In this document: positions 1 through 9,909 of the stretch, piece by piece
Layout: every line of letters starts with the position of its first letter
How positions within the stretch are numbered: the first letter of the stretch is position 1
DNA from: an uncultured beta proteobacterium
GTDB lineage: Bacteria; Pseudomonadota; Gammaproteobacteria; Burkholderiales; Nitrosomonadaceae
Length of the DNA stretch: 33,817 bases
Assembly (NCBI GenBank): GCA_900696615.1
Contig: CAADGS010000103.1
Span: 1-33,817, forward strand
Direction of reading: 5' to 3'
Notes under the pieces: model-generated
Seen by the model: the letters and a program-made list of their open reading frames with translations, nothing else
What the model was told of the DNA's origin: nothing
The model's database searches: none
Translations under genes and position numbers: made by a program

Positions 1-267
1 CTCAAAATTTCGGCAGCTAAATTAGCCTTTTCTTCCCTAATTTAACTACACCTCTCAGGCTAGTCGACATCACCACTTAAAGTCAAGTCATTTGTCATAA
101 AATTTATTCATACTTCCATAACAATCTTTCTAATTTCTTGTATTTCTCTTTTTGAATAAGTATCTGAAAGTAAAGTAAGCTAAAATTGCTTTGACAAAAT
201 GACTTAATCCTAAAAAATCATCGCACTAAAATTTTACTGCCGAATTATGCTCTATACTAATTTCATA

Positions 268-666
268 CTATGCAACACAAGATATTGCATATTTTCGTAT
301 TATGCTTAATAAACCCTCAGCAGTAAATGGTTTTGTTAAATAATCATCGGAACCGGCAATTCGACCCTTGGCCTTATCAAACAAGCCATCCTTGCTAGAT
401 AGCATAATCACTGGTATAGATTGATAAATAGGATTTTTCTTAATTAACATGCATGCTTGATATCCATCCAAACGAGGCATTACGATATCAATAAAAATAA
501 TATCTGGCGGATCATCGACAATTTTGGACATTGCTTCGAATCCGTCTTCCGACGACTGAACCACACACCCGGAGGATTTCAAGAAAATTTCCGCACTTTT
601 TCGGATCGTGTTACTGTCATCCACGATCATGACCTTAATACCTTTCAGCGTATTGGTACTATCCAC
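268..666 (-). CDS. pilG: PilG-like twitching-motility response regulator (stand-alone receiver)
   Basis: 132 aa REC domain: VMIVDDS, FIDIVMPRLDGYQACMLIK, PVIMLSSKDGLFDKAKGRIAGSDDYLTKPF; closely resembles remembered PilG sequences. Confidence 0.85.
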   Translation of the reverse strand: MDSTNTLKGIKVMIVDDSNTIRKSAEIFLKSSGCVVQSSEDGFEAMSKIVDDPPDIIFIDIVMPRLDGYQACMLIKKNPIYQSIPVIMLSSKDGLFDKAKGRIAGSDDYLTKPFTAEGLLSIIRKYAISCVA

Positions 667-770
667 GAAGACTCCTTATTCATCTATCAAAACAATATCT
701 TATAATTCGCATTTACCGTCCTTTCGCAATACAATTGGATCAATTACTTTTCCAGATCCTAATAGAAAAT

Positions 771-2228
771 TCACTTTCGCCAGAAAGCAGGTGTAAAGAT
801 AACCAGCAATGTAAAAAACTCCAATCTCCCAAGTAGCATCGCAAAACTACATATCCAAGTCTGAAAATCAGTTAGTTGCGCATAAGTATTTGCCGGTCCC
901 ACTTCACCAAGACCGGGACCTAAGTTATTGATACATGCCACTGTCGCTGAAAAAGCAGTGACAAAACTCAATCCACTCAGCGTTAATATAATTGTCATCA
1001 GTACGATGCTCACAGTGTATACAAATAAGAAGATAAGCACGGCCAGTATGACTCGATTAGCAACAATATTTCTACCCAGCCTGGCCGGAATAACTGCGTT
1101 AGGATGCATAATCGCTATCATTTCTCGATATACTTGCTGATACAAGATTCGGGCACGGATCATTTTGATTCCCCCTCCGGTAGAGCCTGAAGAAGTGCAA
1201 AATCCAGATAAAAATAACATCCATAACGGTATAAACATTGGCCACTGAGTGTAATCGGTATTACTGTAGCCGGTAGTTGTCGCAACCGAAACAATATTGA
1301 AAGCTGCATAACGCAATGCCGTCAACGGGTCAGCATAGATATCGGTAAACCACAAATACAACGCCAATCCAATACAACTGCCTAGAACAATAACCAAATA
1401 CCAGCTAAGCTCAGAATCATAGCGATAAGCAGTTAAGTTTTTTGCCCGCCAGACTAAGAAGTGAGTTGCAAAATTTACCCCTGCAATCAACATAAATACA
1501 ATTGCAACAGCTTCAATAAGCGGAGAGTCCCAATAGCCATAACTAGCATCGTGGGACGAAAACCCACCCAATCCCAAAGTTGTAAAGGCGTGAACGACAG
1601 CATCAAACCAATCCATACCGGCCCAATTATAGGCAATAGCACAAACCAAAGTTAGGCTTGCGTAAATAGACCATAAGCCCTTGGCAGTCTCAGCAATACG
1701 GGGGGTGAGTTTATTTTCTTTCATGGGACCAGGTATTTCAGCATTCATTAATTGGCGACCGCCGACTCCTAGCAATGGTAAGATCGCAACCGCTAATACA
1801 ATCAAACCCATTCCACCTAGCCATATAATCTCGCCACGCCATAGATTAATCGATGGCGGCAATTGATCAAGACCGGTTAGAACTGTACCGCCACTAGCAG
1901 TTAATCCTGAAACAGCTTCAAAATAAGCCATACTCAGGTTAAGTTCAGGTAAATAAAATAACAAAGGTAACATGGCAAAAACTGGCAGCACAGACCAAAC
2001 CATCACAACCAACAAAAAACCATCTCTTGTTTGCAACTCACGCTTATAGTGACGCGTAGCCAGCCACATCACAAAACCGGCTCCCAAGGTGATCATAAAA
2101 GATTCTTCAAATGCTGATCGTGCACCATCTTTGTTCCACTCCGCCAGCGCCAACGGAACAAGCATAGTGAGTCCAAAAATCAGTACCATTTTGCTTAGGA
2201 CATTGACAACAGCAAAAAGCCTATTCAT
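771..2228 (-). CDS. trkH: Trk potassium uptake system membrane subunit TrkH
   Basis: 485 aa polytopic protein with four filter-like Gly motifs (TASGGTVL, TLGLGGFS, ATTTGYSNTDY, NNLGPGLGEVGP); next to trkA. Confidence 0.92.
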   Translation of the reverse strand: MNRLFAVVNVLSKMVLIFGLTMLVPLALAEWNKDGARSAFEESFMITLGAGFVMWLATRHYKRELQTRDGFLLVVMVWSVLPVFAMLPLLFYLPELNLSMAYFEAVSGLTASGGTVLTGLDQLPPSINLWRGEIIWLGGMGLIVLAVAILPLLGVGGRQLMNAEIPGPMKENKLTPRIAETAKGLWSIYASLTLVCAIAYNWAGMDWFDAVVHAFTTLGLGGFSSHDASYGYWDSPLIEAVAIVFMLIAGVNFATHFLVWRAKNLTAYRYDSELSWYLVIVLGSCIGLALYLWFTDIYADPLTALRYAAFNIVSVATTTGYSNTDYTQWPMFIPLWMLFLSGFCTSSGSTGGGIKMIRARILYQQVYREMIAIMHPNAVIPARLGRNIVANRVILAVLIFLFVYTVSIVLMTIILTLSGLSFVTAFSATVACINNLGPGLGEVGPANTYAQLTDFQTWICSFAMLLGRLEFFTLLVIFTPAFWRK

Positions 2229-2240
2229 GGCAATTATCTT

Positions 2241-3692
2241 TTATATGAATCCGACACTGACTTGAAAGAGTTTTTCTACTTCACGAATCATTTTTCTATT
2301 AATCACAAATAAAATTACATGATCCTCTTGCTCTATAATCGTGTCATGATGGGCGATGATCACTTGTATGCGCTTGTCTGATTGACGGCGAAGCTCTTTT
2401 TCCTCGGGTGCCAGATCTACACCAAATATATTTTCAGATTTTGGCAATCCTCGAACAATAGCGCCGATAGTAGCGCCTTTCGGCAGTTTGATATCCTCAA
2501 TTTTTCTTCCTACCACACGAGATGATTTGGCATCTCCATGTGCAACCAATTCCATAGCTTCCGCCGCTCCACGCCGCAAACTATGGACTGCTTCCACATC
2601 GCCATGACGAACATAAGCCAGCACCGAACCAATTGTCACTTGAGCAGGTGAAATAGCGATATCGATACCGCCACTTTGTACCAAATCTACATACGCACGG
2701 CGATTGATAAGCGCGATAACTTTGTCTGCCCCCAATCGCTTTGCCAATAGAGATGACATAATATTATTCTCGTCATCATTTGTGAGCGCACAAAACATAT
2801 CCATGTCAGCGATATTCTCGCTTTCGAGCAAGGTTTCATCGGTTGCGTCACCATACAATACCAAGGCATTGTGCACTTGTTCCGCCAAGCGCTCGCAGGC
2901 CTGATAATTATGCTCAACTATCCTGACTTGGTAATCGTGCTCCAGCGCTTGTGCCAGTCGTTTACCAATTCTACCTCCACCGGCAATCATCACATGTTTA
3001 ACAGGCTTATCCATGCTCCTTAATTCACGCATGACGGTACGAATATTTTCTGTTGCCGCGATGAAAAACACTTCATCCTCAGCTTCGATGACTGTATCTC
3101 CTTCAGGAATAATGGGGCGATCTTTGCGAAAAATGGCTGCTACCCGGGTATCGACATTTGGTACATGTTTACGCAGTTCCTGCAATTGCTGTCCAACCAA
3201 GGCACCGCCTTTTAACGCGCGAACCGCAACCAAACTTACTTTACCCGATGCAAAATCGAGTACTTGTAGCGCCTCAGGAAACTCAATTAATTTTTCTATA
3301 TATTCAGTGAGGATTTGTTCCGGACTAATAGCAAAATCAACACAAAAATTATTATCCGAGAAAATCTCGGGGTGCGCCAAGTATTCAGTAGAACGAATTC
3401 GCGCAATTTTTGTGGGCGTATTAAACAAGGTAGCAGCGAGCTTACAAGCTACTAGATTGGTTTCGTCATTTTCAGTGACCGCTAAAACCATATCCGCATC
3501 GTGCGCGCCAGCATTCGTAAGCACCGAGGGATGTGAGGCATTGCCAACAACCGTTCGCAGATCGAAACGGTCTTGCAACAACCCCAACCTTTTCGAATCC
3601 AGGTCGACCACGGTAATATCATTTGCTTCGCTGACCAAGCTCTCTGCTACTGAAGAACCGACTTGTCCCGCGCCGAGTATTATAATTTTCAA
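2241..3692 (-). CDS. trkA: Trk system potassium uptake protein TrkA (two RCK/TrkA-N, TrkA-C domains)
   Basis: 483 aa; MKIIILGAGQVGSSVAESL and second Rossmann HVMIAGGGRIGKRLAQAL. Confidence 0.95.
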   Translation of the reverse strand: MKIIILGAGQVGSSVAESLVSEANDITVVDLDSKRLGLLQDRFDLRTVVGNASHPSVLTNAGAHDADMVLAVTENDETNLVACKLAATLFNTPTKIARIRSTEYLAHPEIFSDNNFCVDFAISPEQILTEYIEKLIEFPEALQVLDFASGKVSLVAVRALKGGALVGQQLQELRKHVPNVDTRVAAIFRKDRPIIPEGDTVIEAEDEVFFIAATENIRTVMRELRSMDKPVKHVMIAGGGRIGKRLAQALEHDYQVRIVEHNYQACERLAEQVHNALVLYGDATDETLLESENIADMDMFCALTNDDENNIMSSLLAKRLGADKVIALINRRAYVDLVQSGGIDIAISPAQVTIGSVLAYVRHGDVEAVHSLRRGAAEAMELVAHGDAKSSRVVGRKIEDIKLPKGATIGAIVRGLPKSENIFGVDLAPEEKELRRQSDKRIQVIIAHHDTIIEQEDHVILFVINRKMIREVEKLFQVSVGFI

Positions 3693-3742
3693 TTAAATGC
3701 TCTGCTCCGCTTCAAATTTTCTATCTTCGCAATTTTAATTGT

Positions 3743-4543
3743 CTACCGATTTTCGCGCACCCAATCACGCCACTGAGCAAATAATTCAGGATCCAGCGCT
3801 GCAATCACCGATCGTTTCCACGGCGAACCCGCCCAATAATCGTCCTGATCAAAGCCGCACATATTCCCCCCGGCCTCCTCAAGAATGAGCGAGCCAGCCG
3901 CATAATCCCATGGCTTTTGTCCGCCATGCAGGTACAAATCAAAATAACCGGCCGCGGTATAGCACCATTCTAGGGCGCAAGCGCCATAATTTCGCTGCGA
4001 AGCATAAGGTGGATAAGCTGCCACTTTCGCTGCCAATTTTCGATCGAGTCGTTTCAAATCTACATTGGCTGTCGCGCTCTCCATAGTAGGTACATATTTC
4101 TTAATCGGCAAAGCGATTCCATTAAGAAAAGCACCGCCACCTTTTGAAGCATAGAACATTTCATTGGTTACCGGGTTATAAATAACCCCCACCACACCTC
4201 GGCCTTGTTCCATAAAAGCAACCGAAATTGCAAAATAAGGTAATCCATTGAAAAAATTGGATGTGCCATCAATCGGGTCAATACTCCATAGCCCTGTATT
4301 ACCTTTCTCCCACTGCACTTTCTGTTCCGCATCGGACATTTCTTCGCCCATCGCAGCGGCGGGACGAATTCTCTGCAAAGTTTCGAGCAAGGCATTTTGA
4401 GCTTCAACGTCAGCCTCAGTAAAAAAACTGCCATCCGCTTTCAGTTGCCGGTCTACTTTTAAATAACGCGGCATAATCACTTGCTGCGCAACATCTTTCA
4501 CGGCCGCGATAATTTTTTCGAGCACGCTTATTCCACCCGCCAT
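3743..4543 (-). CDS. inositol monophosphatase family protein
   Basis: 266 aa; WSIDPIDGTSNFFNGLPYFAIS and KPWDYAAGSLILEEAGG IMPase signatures; overlaps the upstream gene start by 16 nt. Confidence 0.9.
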   Translation of the reverse strand: MAGGISVLEKIIAAVKDVAQQVIMPRYLKVDRQLKADGSFFTEADVEAQNALLETLQRIRPAAAMGEEMSDAEQKVQWEKGNTGLWSIDPIDGTSNFFNGLPYFAISVAFMEQGRGVVGVIYNPVTNEMFYASKGGGAFLNGIALPIKKYVPTMESATANVDLKRLDRKLAAKVAAYPPYASQRNYGACALEWCYTAAGYFDLYLHGGQKPWDYAAGSLILEEAGGNMCGFDQDDYWAGSPWKRSVIAALDPELFAQWRDWVRENR

Positions 4544-5085
4544 TTGATAGAGCAGCCAATGCTGGGAATTTGGTCCTGTGGACCATGACCTGTCTTCGCA
4601 ACTTGCAACATAGCCTCAAACAAATCCCGACGCACATCTGCCGGTGCTGCTTCTTTGCGTGAAGCATCCAAACGTCCACGATATTGCAATTCCAATTCAC
4701 TATTGAATCCAAAAAAATCAGGCGTGCAGACTGCACCATATTGCTTGGCAATATCCTGAGTTTCATCCCACACATACGGGAAGGGATAATTCAACTTTTT
4801 GGCCACCAATGCCATATTCTCAAAGGAGTCCTCCGGATAATCGGCCGGATCGTTGGACATGATCGCAATAGCGTTAATCCCGTGCAATTTCAATTCGTTG
4901 GCATCACGAATAATGCGATCTTGCACTGCCTTCACATAAGGACAGTGATTACAAATAAACATCACCAGCAATCCGTTTACTCCTTTTGCCGATGCGAGGT
5001 TATAACGTTTTCCATCGACACCCAACAAATCAAAATCAATTGCTTTCCAGCCAAAATCACATACCGGTGTTGTTAAACTTACCAT
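4528..5085 (-). CDS. thioredoxin-like / AhpC-TSA family protein with CNHCPYVKAV motif
   Basis: 185 aa; thioredoxin-like fold segments, NGLLVMFICNHCPYVKAVQDRI. Confidence 0.85.
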   Translation of the reverse strand: MVSLTTPVCDFGWKAIDFDLLGVDGKRYNLASAKGVNGLLVMFICNHCPYVKAVQDRIIRDANELKLHGINAIAIMSNDPADYPEDSFENMALVAKKLNYPFPYVWDETQDIAKQYGAVCTPDFFGFNSELELQYRGRLDASRKEAAPADVRRDLFEAMLQVAKTGHGPQDQIPSIGCSIKWRVE

Positions 5086-5239
5086 TTACCCTCTCCTACC
5101 ATTGATATTAATCCTGTGCTACTTATCAGCGCACGCTTACCAAATTCAATATGATGATCAGCATTGCCGGATAAATATCGTGCTATATTATCATGAGTCC
5201 ATTTACGGAAAATGTCATTGGCCACGTTCAGATCTCATC

Positions 5240-5983
5240 ATGCATGCGCGTTTCTATCATCCTGCCGAAATCGTTATTGGAAAGATCGTTGAATTATCCT
5301 CTGATAACAAGCATCATGCCATGCGGGTATTGCGCCTGAAAAAAGGCGATTCGATCACATTATTTAATGGCCATGGCGGAGAATATTCCGCGCACATCGA
5401 AACAATTAATCGATCCACCACAACAGCTGTAATTGAGGATTATTACGATAAGGAACGCGAGTCGCCGCTAACGATAGAACTTGTACAGGCAATATGCGTA
5501 AATGAAAAAATGGATTGGATTATACAAAAGTCGGTAGAACTGGGTGTAACCTCCATTCAACCTATCAGTACAACACGCAGCATCGTGCACCTGTCTGATG
5601 AGCGTGCATGCAAGCGTTTGCAACACTGGCAAAAAGTTATCATCTCAGCCTGTGAGCAATGCGGTAGAAATCTTGTGCCCCAGGTACTGCCTTTAAGTTC
5701 TCTATCTGACTGGCTCAGCCAAAAAAAATCGCACCCCATACACGATGTTCGGCTCCTGTTGATAGCTTCAGCTATTACGCGACTGCGTGATATAGCCAAG
5801 CCGACTGGCACTGCCGGCACATCGCTGCTGGTCGGACCTGAAGGGGGATTTACTTCCGAAGAGGAAGCTGCAATTTTACATACAGGTTTTGTTCCAATCC
5901 GTTTAGGCAAACGCACTCTTCGCACGGAAAGCGTTGCTCTGGCGACCATTTCGGCCCTACAAACGCTATGGGGTGACTTCTAG
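5240..5983 (+). CDS. rsmE: 16S rRNA (uracil(1498)-N(3))-methyltransferase RsmE
   Basis: Product homology: MHARFYHPAEI..., NHAMRVLRLKKGD-like KHHAMRVLRLKKGDSI, LVGPEGGFTSEEE, RLGKRTLRTESVALATISALQ. ORF track begins at 5102 but family-like N-terminus begins at in-frame ATG 5240. Confidence 0.92.
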   Translation: MHARFYHPAEIVIGKIVELSSDNKHHAMRVLRLKKGDSITLFNGHGGEYSAHIETINRSTTTAVIEDYYDKERESPLTIELVQAICVNEKMDWIIQKSVELGVTSIQPISTTRSIVHLSDERACKRLQHWQKVIISACEQCGRNLVPQVLPLSSLSDWLSQKKSHPIHDVRLLLIASAITRLRDIAKPTGTAGTSLLVGPEGGFTSEEEAAILHTGFVPIRLGKRTLRTESVALATISALQTLWGDF

Positions 5984-6023
5984 ATAACGAGCGGTTTCTC
6001 ACCGTTTTATTTCAATATTTACC

Positions 6024-7364
6024 ATGCACATCAACATTCCTACTGAATTTGTCTCTTGGTTCCGCTCCGTTACGCCCTACATCAATACATTTCGGGGAAA
6101 AGTTTTTGTCATTGGTTTTAATGGTGAAATGATTACCGATGCAAAATTTGTTCATTTTATTCACGATATCAATCTATTAGCTAGTCTGGGTGTCCGCTTG
6201 GTACTAGTGCATGGCGCGCGGCCGCAAATTCAGTTGCGCTTGGATGAATCGCAACTGAAAACTCAAACCGTGATGGATATTCGTGTCACGGATCCTGCTG
6301 CATTGCAATGTGTCAAGGAGTCGGTAGGAAGAATTCACCATGAAATCGCCGCCTTACTATCGATGGGTCTACCCAATTCCCCCATGGCAAACGCCGCAAT
6401 TAAGGTTTCTAGTGGTAATTTTGTCATCGCTTGTCCGTATGGCGTAATTCATGGTGTCGATTTATTGCATACCGGGAAGGTTCGAAAAATCAATGTACAA
6501 GCCATTACCTCAAATTTAGAACAAGGCAGCGTAGTGCTTATTTCCCCACTCGGTTATTCCCCGACAGGAGAAATTTTCAATCTAACCATGGAAAATGTAG
6601 CAACCGAAACCGCCATTGCTTTACGCGCTGAAAAATTGATTTTTCTCTGGGATACACTAACTCAGCATACGTCACCCGCTGAAGAAAAGATGCCATTGCC
6701 GCGCGAAATGACTGTAGAGGAGACAAAATCGCTTTTAGGTGAAAAGAAAATAGCCACTCAACTGTCCGAAGAAGTCCAGCTTTTTCTCCAATGCGCAATT
6801 AAAGCTTGCGAAATGCCGGTAGCCCGCGTGCATTTAATCAATCGCCATACCGATGGCGCCATTTTGCAAGAACTTTTTACGCACCATGGAATCGGCACGA
6901 TGATTTCCAAGGAAACGCTACAAGCCATCAGAAAAGCAAGAATTGATGATGTTGGCGGTATTTTGAAACTAATTGAACCACTCGAAGCCGAGGGTATATT
7001 GGTCAGGCGTGGCCGAGAGTTACTAGAAATTGAAATCGACCGCTTCATCGTTCTTGAACATGATGGCATTATTCTCGGTTGTGCGGCACTTTATCCGTTT
7101 TCGGAGGAAAATTCCGGGGAACTGGCCTGTTTGGCGATTCATCGCGATTACCGCAATTTTGGGCATGGTAACCGCTTGCTAAAATATATCGAAGCTCAGG
7201 CTGCCTCTCAAGGGATTCACACCCTGTTTGTTCTCACCACACATGCCATGCATTGGTTTATTGAGCATGGTTTTAGCGTCACCACTCCTGCGGATTTGCC
7301 TAAAGCCAAGCAGAATTTTTATAACTATCAACGCCGCTCGAAAGTTCTGATCAAGCATTTATAG
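6024..7364 (+). CDS. argA: amino-acid N-acetyltransferase (N-acetylglutamate synthase)
   Basis: 446 aa; N-terminal amino-acid-kinase-like domain plus C-terminal GNAT (GELACLAIHRDYRNFGHGNRLL). Confidence 0.95.
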   Translation: MHINIPTEFVSWFRSVTPYINTFRGKVFVIGFNGEMITDAKFVHFIHDINLLASLGVRLVLVHGARPQIQLRLDESQLKTQTVMDIRVTDPAALQCVKESVGRIHHEIAALLSMGLPNSPMANAAIKVSSGNFVIACPYGVIHGVDLLHTGKVRKINVQAITSNLEQGSVVLISPLGYSPTGEIFNLTMENVATETAIALRAEKLIFLWDTLTQHTSPAEEKMPLPREMTVEETKSLLGEKKIATQLSEEVQLFLQCAIKACEMPVARVHLINRHTDGAILQELFTHHGIGTMISKETLQAIRKARIDDVGGILKLIEPLEAEGILVRRGRELLEIEIDRFIVLEHDGIILGCAALYPFSEENSGELACLAIHRDYRNFGHGNRLLKYIEAQAASQGIHTLFVLTTHAMHWFIEHGFSVTTPADLPKAKQNFYNYQRRSKVLIKHL

Positions 7365-7465
7365 CATTACCAAGCAAGATGCACGGTGGCTGTTTACGCA
7401 AAACAAGGAACATTTCATAATGGCGTTTTTTTCCACTAAGTGTTATTAATTGATTAGGAGCATAC

Positions 7466-7744
7466 ATGGCGAGAATGGTGAAATGTATCAAGCTGGGTCA
7501 CACAGCTGAAGGCCTGGATTTTCAAACCTATCCTGGCGAACTCGGTAAACGAATATTTGATAATGTTTCCAAAGAAGCCTGGAATCAGTGGCTCAAACTC
7601 CAAACCATGCTGGTAAACGAAAATCGCCTCAATCTCTCTGATCCTAATGCGCGAAAGTATCTGGCCGAACAACTGGAAGCCCATTTCTTTGGCGCAGGAG
7701 CGGAACAGCCAATAGGTTATGTGCCTCCGAAAAAATCAGCATAA
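7466..7744 (+). CDS. yggX: probable Fe(2+)-trafficking / oxidative damage protection protein
   Basis: 92 aa; [66 protein letters not shown] upstream. Confidence 0.95.
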   Translation: MARMVKCIKLGHTAEGLDFQTYPGELGKRIFDNVSKEAWNQWLKLQTMLVNENRLNLSDPNARKYLAEQLEAHFFGAGAEQPIGYVPPKKSA

Positions 7745-7854
7745 GCAGAATTTTGTATGCATATACTGAGATGACTATTCATGTCATCCAAGCAACTGCG
7801 GTGCAAATGAAAACTCGAATCTGATTGAATCAATCGCGATTAGATATAATCCCA

Positions 7855-8262
7855 TTACCGATGATACTCGCCAGATCTCTCAGGCTGATATGTGATTTCT
7901 TCTATACGAACATTCATCAATCCGCCGTTTGGCTTAGGCCATTCAATTTCATCACCTTGAGAAAGCCCTAAAAGCGCACTTCCCACAGGGGTCAGTATGG
8001 AAATCTTCCCCTTCTCAGCATCCGAATCCTTGGGATATACCAGAGTCAACAAAAATTCACTGTTCAAAGACTCCACTTTAAATCTCACTGTTGAATTCAT
8101 TGTGACAACCGTAGCAGGAATATTCTTAGGATCGACCACATCAGCACGAGCGAGTTCTTCTTCAAGATCATTTATCCCTGGAAAATTATCATCAGTCATT
8201 GATAACAGGATATTTTCAAGCCTTTCCACATCAAGTGATGAGAGTATGATTTTAGGTTTCAT
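7855..8262 (-). CDS. rnk: nucleoside diphosphate kinase regulator (Rnk/GreA-C family)
   Basis: LVYPKDSDAEKGKISILTPVGSALLGLSQGDEIEWP GreA_GreB C-terminal domain. Longer ORF begins 8298; MKPKIILSSLDVERLE at 8262 looks like the native start. Confidence 0.85.
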   Translation of the reverse strand: MKPKIILSSLDVERLENILLSMTDDNFPGINDLEEELARADVVDPKNIPATVVTMNSTVRFKVESLNSEFLLTLVYPKDSDAEKGKISILTPVGSALLGLSQGDEIEWPKPNGGLMNVRIEEITYQPERSGEYHR

Positions 8263-8356
8263 GAGCAACCATTCCTTTTTAAAATGTCTAATCGCCATTC
8301 AACAAATAAATAGCGATCAAGAACAGAATATACGAATTAATACAGATAAGATAAAC

Positions 8357-8376
8357 CTGACCTAAAGGTAGGTCAG
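8357..8376. repeat. 7-bp dyad upstream of rnk
   Basis: CTGACCT-aaaggt-AGGTCAG. Confidence 0.5.
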
Positions 8377-8468
8377 ACATCAATTTGACTACAGATAAAC
8401 TACCAACTGCGGAAAGTAGATGGATTAGCGCAGCTTGGATGCACGTCTACCTATACCAGGCTAAACAC

Positions 8469-8528
8469 GTAAGAATCAACACTGTTAGAATCAAAGCTAC
8501 CGTTTTAGTTCAAGCAGATGATTCTTAC
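8469..8528. repeat. 10-bp inverted repeat in the rnk-fba intergenic region
   Basis: GTAAGAATCA (8469-8478) / TGATTCTTAC (8519-8528), perfect arms, 40-nt loop. Confidence 0.55.
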
Positions 8529-8661
8529 CAAATTTATGAAATAAAAAAACAACCAACTATCAACGGTGCTTTTTGAGCAAGTCGTTTAGTCAAAATAGTA
8601 TCGACATAACAAGCGTGCATTGCATATCGAAAGCGAGGCACTACTAAATCACATTAATTAA

Positions 8662-8698
8662 TCCTATGATTGATGAAATATACCATCCAATCATAGGA
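8662..8698 (-). terminator. candidate transcript-end hairpin downstream of fba
   Basis: TCCTATGATTG-ATG / CAT-C-CAATCATAGGA: 11-bp perfect arm plus 3 bp across a one-nt bulge, 18 nt after the fba stop; AT-rich but no clean T-tract. Confidence 0.5.
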
Positions 8699-8716
8699 CT
8701 ACAGACATCTAAACAA

Positions 8717-9781
8717 TTACTTGATTACCGCATTCAGTTCACCTTTAGCATAGCGATTCGCCATGCTTTCCAGTGAAATCGGTTTGATTTTACTGGCCTG
8801 GCCGGCACAGCCAAAAGCTTCAAAGCGAGCCTTACAAATTTCTTTCGCAGCCGCAGTCGCTTCTTTCAGGTATTTGCGCGGATCGAAATTGCTTTTATCC
8901 TGTTCTAAGCTGCGACGAATCGCACCGGTCATGGCTAATCGGATATCGGTATCAATATTGACTTTGCGAACACCATATTTAATGCCTTCCTGAATTTCTT
9001 CCACCGGTACGCCATAAGTTTCCTTAATATCGCCGCCGTATTTGCGTATGATTTCCAACCAATCTTGTGGTACTGAACTGGAACCGTGCATCACCAAATG
9101 TGTATTAGGAATACGTGCATGGATTTCCTTGATGCGCTGAATCGCTAAAATATCGCCTGTGGGTTTACGGGTAAATTTGTACGCGCCGTGCGAAGTTCCG
9201 ATCGCAATTGCCAATGCGTCCACACCGGTTTTACGCACGAAATCGGCAGCTTCTTCCGGATCTGTCAACAACTGATCATGCGACAGCACACCTTCAGCGC
9301 CGTGCCCATCTTCCGCTTCCCCCATACCTGATTCCAGCGAACCCAGACATCCCAACTCACCTTCCACCGAAACACCGACAGAATGAGCGATATTCACCAC
9401 ATCTGCCGTCACTTTGACATTGTAATCATAAGTAGAAGGGGTTTTAGCATCTTCTTTTAACGAACCATCCATCATGACACTCGAAAAACCGCTACGGATG
9501 GCATTCACACATACTGATGGCGAAGCGCCATGATCCTGATGCATTACGATGGGAATATGCGGATAAGCTTCAACAGCAGCAGCAATCAGGTGCCTCAAGA
9601 AAGCCTCTCCGGCATATTTTCTTGCACCTGCGGAACCTTGCATGATCACTGGGCTGTTGCATTCATCAGCTGCTTGCATGATGGCTTGGATTTGTTCCAG
9701 ATTGTTAACGTTAAATGCAGGCAAACCGTAACCGTTTTCCGCCGCATGATCGAGTAATTGTCTGAGTGATACAAGTGCCAT
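8717..9781 (-). CDS. fba: class II fructose-bisphosphate aldolase
   Basis: 354 aa; [41 protein letters not shown] upstream. Confidence 0.96.
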   Translation of the reverse strand: MALVSLRQLLDHAAENGYGLPAFNVNNLEQIQAIMQAADECNSPVIMQGSAGARKYAGEAFLRHLIAAAVEAYPHIPIVMHQDHGASPSVCVNAIRSGFSSVMMDGSLKEDAKTPSTYDYNVKVTADVVNIAHSVGVSVEGELGCLGSLESGMGEAEDGHGAEGVLSHDQLLTDPEEAADFVRKTGVDALAIAIGTSHGAYKFTRKPTGDILAIQRIKEIHARIPNTHLVMHGSSSVPQDWLEIIRKYGGDIKETYGVPVEEIQEGIKYGVRKVNIDTDIRLAMTGAIRRSLEQDKSNFDPRKYLKEATAAAKEICKARFEAFGCAGQASKIKPISLESMANRYAKGELNAVIK

Positions 9782-9909
9782 TTAAATCTCCTTTAAAAAA
9801 TTGTCATAACAAATCACGTTCTAGTATAAGCCATTATCTTTAATAAATATCTTTTCACTTTTCATTGCATGACCGGCAACCGATATTCAAGTATGGTTGC
9901 GCCAATAAT

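Noticed and set aside
3013-3696. 227-aa plus-strand ORF opposite trkA
   Set aside because: Shadow ORF antisense to a confidently identified gene; Ser/Thr-rich composition typical of antisense frames
4416-4775. 119-aa minus-strand ORF in an alternative frame across the thioredoxin-like/IMPase junction
   Set aside because: Overlaps two well-supported genes in another frame; no family resemblance
7745-7854. Small dyads (GATGAC-N7-GTCATC; GATTG-aat-CAATC) between convergent yggX and rnk
   Set aside because: Short stems with no T-tract; plausible but too weak to call as a terminator
8412-8470. tRNA-like D-arm string TAGCGCAGCTTGG (8426-8438), reminiscent of tRNA-Pro/Arg 5' halves
   Set aside because: Following sequence gives no anticodon stem, T-arm or acceptor pairing; a 13-nt resemblance can be chance or at most a vestige
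8385-8576. 63-aa ORF in the rnk-fba intergenic region
   Set aside because: TTG start, no well-placed RBS, no recognisable family; insufficient support as a CDS
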